A DNA stretch of 64,000 bases from MR-S7 sp000400995 (GTDB taxonomy: Bacteria > Pseudomonadota > Gammaproteobacteria > Burkholderiales > Burkholderiaceae_C): assembly GCF_045291395.1 (NCBI RefSeq), contig NZ_CP152342.1:62001-126000 (forward strand), in the 5' to 3' direction. Under the pieces are notes generated by a model, which was given only the letters and a program-made list of their open reading frames with translations, had not been told where the DNA came from and made no database searches. Shown here piece by piece: positions 57,393 through 64,000 of the stretch. A program made the position numbers and the translations under genes. The first letter of the stretch is position 1. Each line of letters opens with the position of its first letter.

Positions 57393-58666
57393 CCGCTGCC
57401 GCCGCACCGCGCACCAGTGCCTGGCAGCGCCTGCTGGGCTGGCTGGGCGCGCTGCCCGCCAAGACCGCCGACGTGCTGCCCGTGCGCGTGGGCGGCACCG
57501 AATACCGCCGCACCACCGCCACGCCCGCGCGCGTGCTGGGCTTCGACCAGGCGCTGTGCTGGGTGGTGGTGCTGCTGCTCGCGTTCAGCGTGGTCATGGT
57601 GTATTCGGCCTCGATCGCCATGCCGGACAACCCGCGCTTCGGCAAGATCGCGCCCACGCACTTCCTCGTGCGCCATGTGCTGGCGATCGGTGTGGGCTTC
57701 GTGGGCGCGCTCATCGCGTTCCAGATCTCCATGAACACCTGGGAGCGCATGGCGCCGTGGCTGTTCGTGGCGTCCATCGTGCTGCTGATCGCGGTGCTGA
57801 TCCCGCACGTGGGCACGGTGGTCAACGGCGCGCGGCGCTGGCTGTCGCTGGGCATCATGAACTTCCAGCCGTCCGAGCTGGCCAAGTTCGCGGTGCTGGT
57901 CTACGCCTCGGACTACATGGTGCGCAAGATGGAGGTCAAGGAGCGGTTCTTCCGCGCCGTGCTGCCCATGGCCGCCGCCGTGGCCGTGGTGGGCGCGCTG
58001 CTGCTGGCCGAGCCCGACATGGGGGCGTTCATGGTGATCGCCGTGATCGCCATGGGCATCCTGTTCCTGGGCGGCGTGAACGCGCGCATGTTCTTCCTGA
58101 TCGCGCTCATCCTGGTGATGGCGTTCGCGGCCATGGTCTGGTTCTCGGACTGGCGGCGCGAGCGCATCTTCGCCTACCTCGACCCGTGGAGCGAGAAGCA
58201 CGCGCTGGGCAAGGGCTACCAGCTCTCGCACGCGCTGATCGCCATCGGCCGCGGCGAGATCTTCGGCGTGGGGCTGGGCGGCAGCGTGGAGAAGCTCCAC
58301 TGGCTGCCCGAGGCGCACACCGACTTCCTGCTGGCCGTGATCGGCGAGGAGTTCGGCCTGGTGGGCGTGCTCACGCTCATCGTGGCCTTCCTCTGGATGA
58401 CGCGGCGCATCATGCACATCGGCCGCCAGGCCATCGCGCTCGACCGCGTGTTCTCGGGGCTCGTGGCGCAAGGCGTGGCGATCTGGATCGGCTTCCAGGC
58501 GTTCATCAACATGGGCGTGAACCTAGGCGCGCTGCCCACCAAGGGGCTGACCCTGCCGCTCATGAGCTTCGGCGGCTCGGCCATCCTCATGAACCTTGTC
58601 GCCATCGCGGTCGTTCTGCGCGTGGACTATGAGAACAAGCTGCTGATGCGGGGAGGCCGCGCATGA
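57389..58666 (+). CDS. ftsW: Septal peptidoglycan glycosyltransferase FtsW
   Basis: SEDS-family glycosyltransferase acting with FtsI at the septum. 425 residues with about ten hydrophobic segments after a 40-residue cytoplasmic tail. Typical SEDS sequences: [74 protein letters not shown] and [15 protein letters not shown]. Overlaps murD and murG by 4 nt each. Confidence 0.96.
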   Translation: MTAAAAPRTSAWQRLLGWLGALPAKTADVLPVRVGGTEYRRTTATPARVLGFDQALCWVVVLLLAFSVVMVYSASIAMPDNPRFGKIAPTHFLVRHVLAIGVGFVGALIAFQISMNTWERMAPWLFVASIVLLIAVLIPHVGTVVNGARRWLSLGIMNFQPSELAKFAVLVYASDYMVRKMEVKERFFRAVLPMAAAVAVVGALLLAEPDMGAFMVIAVIAMGILFLGGVNARMFFLIALILVMAFAAMVWFSDWRRERIFAYLDPWSEKHALGKGYQLSHALIAIGRGEIFGVGLGGSVEKLHWLPEAHTDFLLAVIGEEFGLVGVLTLIVAFLWMTRRIMHIGRQAIALDRVFSGLVAQGVAIWIGFQAFINMGVNLGALPTKGLTLPLMSFGGSAILMNLVAIAVVLRVDYENKLLMRGGRA

Positions 58667-59727
58667 CGCAGAAGACCGCCCTCATCATGGCCGGCGGCAC
58701 CGGTGGCCACATTTTCCCTGGCCTGGCCGTGGCCGAGGAGCTGCGCGCGCGCGGCTGGCGCGTGCACTGGCTGGGCACGCCGGGCAGCATGGAGTCGCGC
58801 ATCGTGCCGCCGCATGGCTTCGCCCTGGAGACCATCGACTTCTCCGGCGTGCGCGGCAAGGGCCTCGTCACGCTGGCGCTGCTGCCGCTCAAGCTGCTGC
58901 GCGCGTTCTGGCAGGCCCTGGCCGTGGTGCGGCGCGTGCGGCCCGACGTGGTCGTGGGCCTGGGCGGCTACGTCACTTTCCCCGGCGGCATGATGGCCGT
59001 GCTGGCCGGCAAGCCGCTGGTGCTGCACGAGCAGAACTCCGTGGCCGGCATGGCCAACAAGGTGCTCGCGGGTGTGGCCGACCGCATCTTCACGGCCTTC
59101 CCCGGCGTGTTCAAGAGGGGCCAATGGGTGGGCAACCCGCTGCGCGCGGCGTTCACGCAGAAGGCCGGCCCCGCCGAGCGCTTCGCGGGCCGCACGGGGC
59201 CGCTCAGGCTGCTCGTCGTGGGCGGGAGCCTGGGCGCGCGCGCGCTCAACGAGATCGTGCCGCAGGCGCTGGCGCTGATCCCCGAGGGGCAGCGCCCAAC
59301 CGTCACGCACCAGAGCGGCGCCACGCAGATCGACGCACTGCGCGCGAACTATGAAGCCGCGGGCGTGCAGGCCGAGTGCACGCCCTTCATCGACGACACG
59401 GCCACGGCCTATGCCGAGGCCGACCTGATCGTCTGCCGCGCGGGCGCGAGCACGGTGACTGAAATCGCCGCCGTGGGCGCGGCGGCCGTGTTCGTGCCCT
59501 TCCCGCACGCGGTGGACGACCACCAGACCGCCAACGCGCGCTTCCTCGTCGATGCGGGCGCGGGCTGGCTCGTGCAGCAGCCCGACCTGACGCCGCGCTG
59601 GCTCGCCGATCTGCTATTGAATACAGAGCGCCCTGCGCTTGTCCAGAAAGCGCTGGAGGCCAAAAGGATGCAAAAGACCAACGCCACCCGCGAGGTGGCG
59701 ACCGCCTGCGAGGAACTGGCCGCATGA
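58663..59727 (+). CDS. murG: UDP-GlcNAc transferase MurG (lipid II synthesis)
   Basis: Transfers GlcNAc to lipid I. 354 residues. The glycine loop [42 protein letters not shown] and the donor-site [12 protein letters not shown], then [14 protein letters not shown] are all intact. Near the C-terminus a repeat-A copy supplies [20 protein letters not shown], which forms the last helix region. Overlaps murC by 4 nt. Confidence 0.96.
   Translation: MTQKTALIMAGGTGGHIFPGLAVAEELRARGWRVHWLGTPGSMESRIVPPHGFALETIDFSGVRGKGLVTLALLPLKLLRAFWQALAVVRRVRPDVVVGLGGYVTFPGGMMAVLAGKPLVLHEQNSVAGMANKVLAGVADRIFTAFPGVFKRGQWVGNPLRAAFTQKAGPAERFAGRTGPLRLLVVGGSLGARALNEIVPQALALIPEGQRPTVTHQSGATQIDALRANYEAAGVQAECTPFIDDTATAYAEADLIVCRAGASTVTEIAAVGAAAVFVPFPHAVDDHQTANARFLVDAGAGWLVQQPDLTPRWLADLLLNTERPALVQKALEAKRMQKTNATREVATACEELAA
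59612..59670 (+). repeat. Dispersed repeat family A, in-frame copy in murG
   Basis: CTATTGAATACAGAGCGCCC, TGCGCTTGTCCAGAAAGCGC, TGGAGGCCAAAAGGATG. Same frame as the murE and murC copies: the ELPAL motif appears here as ERPAL. Confidence 0.8.
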
Positions 59728-61157
59728 AGCACGCGATTCGCCACATCCATTTCGTCGGCCTGGGCGGCGCGGGCATGTGCGGCATCGCCGAGGTGCTGCA
59801 CAACCTGGGCTACCGGATTTCGGGCTCGGATCTTTCCGACAGTGCCACGCTGCGCCGCCTGCAGTCGCTGGGCGTGACCACGCACGTGGGCCACGCGGCG
59901 GCGAACATCGAGGGCGCCGATGCGGTGGTCACCTCCACGGCGGTGCAGGCGGACAACCCCGAGGTGCTGGCCGCACGCGAGAAGAAGATCCCCGTGGTGC
60001 CGCGCGCCATCATGCTCGCCGAGCTGATGCGCCTGCGCCGCGGCATCGCCATCGCCGGCGCGCACGGCAAGACGACCACGACCAGCCTCGTCGCCTGCGT
60101 GCTCGCCGAGGCGGGGCTGGACCCGACCTTCGTGATCGGCGGGCGCCTCAACAGCGCGGGCACCAACGCCAAGCTGGGCCAGGGCGAGTACATCGTGGTG
60201 GAGGCCGACGAGTCCGACGCCTCCTTCCTCAACCTGCTGCCCGTGATGGCCGTCGTGACCAACATCGACGCCGACCACATGGAGACCTACGGCCACGACT
60301 TCGGCCGGCTCAAGCAGGCGTTCGTGGACTTCCTGCACCGCATGCCGTTCTACGGCACGGCCATCCTGTGCGTAGACAGTCCGGCAATCCGCGACATCCT
60401 GCCGAGTGTGACCTGCCCGGTCACGCGCTACGGCCTGTCTCACGATGCCGAGGTGCGCGCCATCGACGTGCGCGCCGTGGGTACGCAGATGCACTTCACC
60501 GTGCAGCGGCGCAACGGCGTCACGCTGCCCGACCTGCAGGTGAAGCTCAACCTCGCGGGCGAACACAACGTGCTCAACGCGCTGGCGGCCATTGCGGTGG
60601 CGGTGGAGCTCAACGTGCCTGACGACGCGCTGCTGCGGGCGCTGGCCACCTTCACCGGCGTGGGCCGGCGGTTCCAGGGCCATGGCGACCTGCCCGCGCA
60701 GGGCGGGGGCCGCTTCACGCTGATCGAGGACTACGGCCACCACCCGGTCGAGATGGCCGCCACGCTGGCCGCCGCGCGCGGCGCATTCCCCGGCCGCAGG
60801 CTGGTGCTGGCCTTCCAGCCGCACCGCTACAGCCGCACGCGCGACTGCTTCGAGGACTTCGTGAAGGTGCTGGGCAAAGCCGACGCCGTGCTGCTCACCG
60901 AGGTCTATGCGGCGGGCGAGGCGCCCATCGTCGCGGCCGACGGCCGTTCGCTGGCGCGCGCGCTGCGCGTGGCGGGCGCGGTGGAGCCGGTGTTCATCGA
61001 CACGGTGGCCGACCTGCCCCAGCGCATTGCCGCGCTCGCGCAGGGCGGCGACGTGGTGCTCTGCATGGGCGCGGGCTCCATCGGCGCGGTGCCCGCCAAG
61101 GTGGTGGAGTTGCTTCGAAAAAATGAGCTGCCTGCGCTTGAAGGACGGGCGTTATGA
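59724..61157 (+). CDS. murC: UDP-MurNAc:L-Ala ligase MurC
   Basis: First amino-acid ligase of the muropeptide pathway. 477 residues. [25 protein letters not shown] loop [35 protein letters not shown] [12 protein letters not shown] and [16 protein letters not shown]. The C-terminus [13 protein letters not shown] is encoded by a repeat-A copy, which also carries the stop. Overlaps ddl by 4 nt. Confidence 0.96.
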   Translation: MKHAIRHIHFVGLGGAGMCGIAEVLHNLGYRISGSDLSDSATLRRLQSLGVTTHVGHAAANIEGADAVVTSTAVQADNPEVLAAREKKIPVVPRAIMLAELMRLRRGIAIAGAHGKTTTTSLVACVLAEAGLDPTFVIGGRLNSAGTNAKLGQGEYIVVEADESDASFLNLLPVMAVVTNIDADHMETYGHDFGRLKQAFVDFLHRMPFYGTAILCVDSPAIRDILPSVTCPVTRYGLSHDAEVRAIDVRAVGTQMHFTVQRRNGVTLPDLQVKLNLAGEHNVLNALAAIAVAVELNVPDDALLRALATFTGVGRRFQGHGDLPAQGGGRFTLIEDYGHHPVEMAATLAAARGAFPGRRLVLAFQPHRYSRTRDCFEDFVKVLGKADAVLLTEVYAAGEAPIVAADGRSLARALRVAGAVEPVFIDTVADLPQRIAALAQGGDVVLCMGAGSIGAVPAKVVELLRKNELPALEGRAL

Positions 61158-61178
61158 GCCAATTTGATTCAAAAATCG
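61111..61178 (+). repeat. Dispersed repeat family A, copy spanning the murC stop and ddl start
   Basis: CTTCGAAAAAATGAGCTGCC, TGCGCTTGAAGGACGGGCGT, then TATGAGCCAATTTGATTC. The right end (GCCAATTTGATTC) contains the first codons of ddl after its ATG (61154). Confidence 0.85.
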
Positions 61179-62124
61179 ACGTGCGTGCACTGGGCAAGGT
61201 GGCCGTGCTCATGGGCGGCTCGTCCGCCGAGCGCGAGGTGTCGCTGATGTCCGGCGGCGGCGTGCTGCAGGCGCTCGCGCGCGCGGCGTGGATGCGCATG
61301 CGTTCGACCCCGCGCACGCCGACCTGTCCGAACTCAAGACCCACGGCTACGCGCGTTGCTTCATCGCGCTGCACGGCCGCCATGGCGAGGACGGCACGGT
61401 GCAGGGCGCGCTGGAGCTGCTGGGCATTCCCTACACGGGCCCGGGCGTCATGGCCTCCAGCATCGCCATGGACAAGATCATGACCAAGCGCATCTGGCGC
61501 TTCGAGGGCCTGCCCACGCCGGACTGGCGCCTGGTCGCCGGCAGCGCCGAGACGGCACAGGCGTTCCGGGAGCTGGGCTCGCCGATGATCGTCAAGCCCT
61601 CGCGCGAGGGCTCCACCATCGGCCTGACCAAGGTGACCTCGCTCGGCCAGTGCGAGCAGGCCTACCGCCTCGCCGCGCAGCACGACCCCGAGGTGCTGTG
61701 CGAGCAGTTCATCGAAGGCGACGAAACCACCTGCCCCGTGCTGGGCCAGGGCGCCGGCGTCACGGCGCTGCCCGTGATCCGCATCGTCGCGCCCGAGGGC
61801 AACTACGACTACCAGAACAAGTACTTCACCGACGTCACGCAGTACCACTGCCCGAGCGGCCTGCCCGAGGACGAGGAGCGCGAGATCCAGCGCATCGTCG
61901 TCGCGGCCTTCCGCACGCTGGGCTGCCGCGGCTGGGCGCGCGCGGACATCATGATCCGCGCCGGCGACCGCAAGCCCTTCCTGCTGGAGATCAACACCTC
62001 GCCGGGCATGACCGGCCACTCGCTCGTGCCCATGTCGGCGCGCGCGGCCGGCATCAGCTACGAGGACCTGTGCCTGCGCATCCTCGCGGGCGCGTCGCTG
62101 GACGCGCTGCAGGGACGGGGCTAG
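61154..62124 (+). CDS. ddl: D-alanine-D-alanine ligase (frameshifted)
   Basis: ATP-grasp enzyme making D-Ala-D-Ala. About 323 residues. [19 protein letters not shown] opens the protein; [36 protein letters not shown], the ATP/Mg site [30 protein letters not shown] follow (given in blocks: [24 protein letters not shown]). One base appears lost at about 61275: GCGCTCGCG instead of GCGCTGCGCG, after which [15 protein letters not shown] restores the family frame. Its first residues are repeat-derived. Confidence 0.9.
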
Positions 62125-62133
62125 GAGCCAAGC

Positions 62134-62976
62134 ATGGCCACCGCGCTGCCCGCACCGCTCGACGTCAAGCTCATGAACCTGACCGCCACGGTCCTGTTCA
62201 TGGGCGCGGTCGTGGGTGTGCTGGCGGCGGGCGGCGGCTGGCTGTTGCGGCATCCGGCCTTCGCGATCGGCCGCATCGCCGTGGAGGGCGAGCTGGTGCA
62301 CACCAGCGCCGTGGCCCTGCGCGCCAACGTGGCGCCGCAGCTCGTGGGCAACTTCTTCACGCTGGACCTGGAGGCTGCGCGCCGCGCGTTCGAGCAGGTG
62401 CCCTGGGTGCGGCGCGCCTACGTGCACCGCGAATTCCCGAGCGGTTTGCGCGTGCAGCTGCAGGAGCACGACGCGGTCGCCTACTGGGGCGCAGAGGGCA
62501 GCGCCACGCTGGTCAACAGCCATGGCGAGGTGTTCGAGGCCGGCAGCGACGATCTGGAGCAGGACAACCTGCCGCGCCTGGTGGGCGTGCCCGAGCGCTC
62601 GGCCGAGATGCTGCGCGTGTACCAGCGCCTGGCGCCTGTGCTTGCGCCCCTGCAATCGGACATCGACACGCTGGAGCGCACCGGCCAGGGCGGCTGGCGC
62701 GCCACGCTGGACAGCGGCGCGGTGCTGGAGCTGGGCGGCGGCGACGAGGCCGCGCTGATGGAGCGCGTGCGCCGGCTCGTGAACACCCTGCCGCGCGTGG
62801 CGCAGCAGCAGGGGCGGCGCGTGGACGCCCTGGAATACGCGGACCTGCGGCACGCCAGCGGCTACGCGCTGCGGCTGCGCGGCGTGACCACCGTGAGCGG
62901 CGATGCGCCCGCACCCAAGCCGGCGGCCAAGCCCAAGGCGCCCGCCAGGCCCGCACAGAACAACCACCGGGGGTAG
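62134..62976 (+). CDS. ftsQ: Cell division protein FtsQ
   Basis: Bitopic divisome protein with FtsB and FtsL. 280 residues. One membrane helix ([20 protein letters not shown]), a POTRA domain (FAIGRIAVEGELVHTSAVAL to VPWVRRAYVHREFP) and a beta-domain. The C-terminal tail is Pro/Ala/Lys-rich (APKPAAKPKAPARPAQNN). Nine nucleotides follow ddl and nine precede ftsA. Confidence 0.94.
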   Translation: MATALPAPLDVKLMNLTATVLFMGAVVGVLAAGGGWLLRHPAFAIGRIAVEGELVHTSAVALRANVAPQLVGNFFTLDLEAARRAFEQVPWVRRAYVHREFPSGLRVQLQEHDAVAYWGAEGSATLVNSHGEVFEAGSDDLEQDNLPRLVGVPERSAEMLRVYQRLAPVLAPLQSDIDTLERTGQGGWRATLDSGAVLELGGGDEAALMERVRRLVNTLPRVAQQQGRRVDALEYADLRHASGYALRLRGVTTVSGDAPAPKPAAKPKAPARPAQNNHRG

Positions 62977-62985
62977 GACTCAAAG

Positions 62986-64000
62986 ATGGCAAGAGAATAC
63001 AAAGACGTAGTCGTGGGGTTGGACATCGGCACCGCCAAGGTCATGGCCGTGGTGGCCGAGGTGATGCCGGGCGGCGAGCTCAAGCTCGCCGGCCTGGGCG
63101 TGGCCCCGAGCAACGGCCTCAAGCGCGGCGTGGTCGTGAACATCGACGCCACGGTGCAGAGCATCCAGCAGGCGCTGAAGGAGGCCGAGCTGATGGCCGA
63201 CTGCAAGATCCAGCGCGTCTACACCGGCATCACCGGCAGCCACATCCGCGGCCTCAATTCGAGCGGCATGGTGGCCGTGAAGGACAAGGAAGTCACCCAG
63301 GCCGACGTGGCGCGCGTGGTGGAGACGGCCAAGGCCATCAACATCTCCAGCGACCAGCGCCTGCTGCTCGTGGAGCCGCAGGAATTCGTGATCGACGGGC
63401 AGGACGTGAAGGAGCCCATCGGCATGAGCGGCATCCGCCTGGAGGCGAAGATCCACATCGTGACCGGCGCGCAGAGCGCGGCCGAGAACATCATCAAGTG
63501 CGTGCGCCGCTGCGGGCTGGAGGTGGAGCAGCTCATGCTCAACCCCTGGCCAGCAGCCAGGCCGTGCTGACCGACGACGAGCGCGAGCTGGGCGTGGCCG
63601 TGGTGGACATCGGCGCGGGCACGACCGACGTGGCCATCTTCACCGGCGGCGCGATCCGCCACACGGCCGTGATCCCGATCGCGGGCGACCTCATCACCAG
63701 CGACATCGCCATGGCGCTGCGCACGCCCACCAAGGACGCTGAGGACATCAAGGTCGAGAGCGGCTATGCCAAGCAGCTCCTGGCCGACCCCGAGGCGCAG
63801 GTGGAGGTGCCGGGCCTGGGCGACCGCAGCCCGCGCATGCTCAGCAAGCAGGCGCTGGCCGGCGTGATCGAGCCGCGCGTGGAAGAGATCTTCTCGCTCG
63901 TGCAGCAGGTCGTGCGCGAGTCGGGCTACGAGGAAGTGCTGTCCTCGGGCATCGTGCTCACGGGCGGCAGCGCCGTCATGCCGGGCATGGTGGAGCTGGG
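62986..64000 (+). CDS. ftsA: Cell division protein FtsA, 5' part (frameshifted, cut by window end)
   Basis: Actin-like protein tethering FtsZ to the membrane. Visible: MAREYKDVVVGLDIGTAKVM, GLAVGPSNGL-like GVAPSNGLKRGVVVNID, the 1C region, and after the break VVDIGAGTTDVAIFTGGAIRHT and SSGIVLTGGSAVMPGM. At 63543-63546 there are four Cs where five are needed: LNP(L)ASSQAVLTDDERELG continues the family sequence. The gene continues outside the window. Confidence 0.93.

Noticed and set aside
54442..58632. A 1,396-codon open frame (MurD plus a long tail)
   Set aside because: The tail is ftsW read in the wrong frame; one missing G in the run at 57379-57383 explains it.

Overview
The window is 64 kb of GC-rich, densely coded chromosome with no rRNA, tRNA, phage, insertion-sequence or CRISPR signal. 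Gene content and protein style (dcw order, ybhP-clsB-ybhN-like trio, Bug receptors in a catabolic operon, one-cysteine DksA) and two dispersed repeat families point to a betaproteobacterium of the Comamonadaceae (Acidovorax / Alicycliphilus / Diaphorobacter range). This is inferred from sequence style only.

Layout. 1-4.6 kb: the 3' end of a long-form UvrA, a Fic AMP-transferase with an AT-rich hairpin at its stop, a decayed aldo/keto reductase and an MFS exporter divergent from a LysR regulator. 5.7-11 kb: a lipoprotein, a small CxxC protein, pyrC, a NYN nuclease coupled to a DUF3025 gene, htpX behind a heat-shock-type promoter, and a YXWGXW lipoprotein. 11-26.5 kb: a LysR gene divergent from a long beta-oxidation operon (hydratase/dehydrogenase fusion, thiolase, two-subunit acyl-CoA dehydrogenase, CoA-transferase, three Bug solute-binding proteins, etfBA, acyl-CoA ligase, a fourth Bug protein). 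It resembles the pim pathway for dicarboxylic acyl-CoA breakdown: the Bug proteins would capture the acid, the ligase or transferase activate it, the dehydrogenases and ETF oxidise it, and the fusion plus thiolase complete the cycle.

26.5-39 kb, mostly minus strand: an FAD oxidoreductase, a J-like coiled-coil protein, the envelope-lipid trio, cysK, a small membrane protein, RNase P RNA, M48 peptidase/DUF898, an RsuA-like protein and a NUDIX-lactamase fusion. 39.4-48 kb: dapF-DUF484-xerC, a zinc GTPase, dksA, a STAS-domain protein and hslVU. 48-64 kb: the complete dcw cluster from mraZ into ftsA, most genes overlapping by 4 nt, with a 10-bp-phased MraZ-type operator in front.

Three window-wide observations matter most. 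(1) A repeat of about 50-60 bp occurs about 16 times; roughly half of the copies lie inside genes in frame or supply their stop codons. (2) Eight otherwise intact genes, several of them essential, carry a one-base frameshift, seven of the eight being losses in G/C runs. This looks like sequencing or assembly error and those genes should be read as functional. (3) Regulatory sites are readable: two sigma-32-like promoters, an exact FNR box plus a near match, a LysR palindrome and the MraZ operator.
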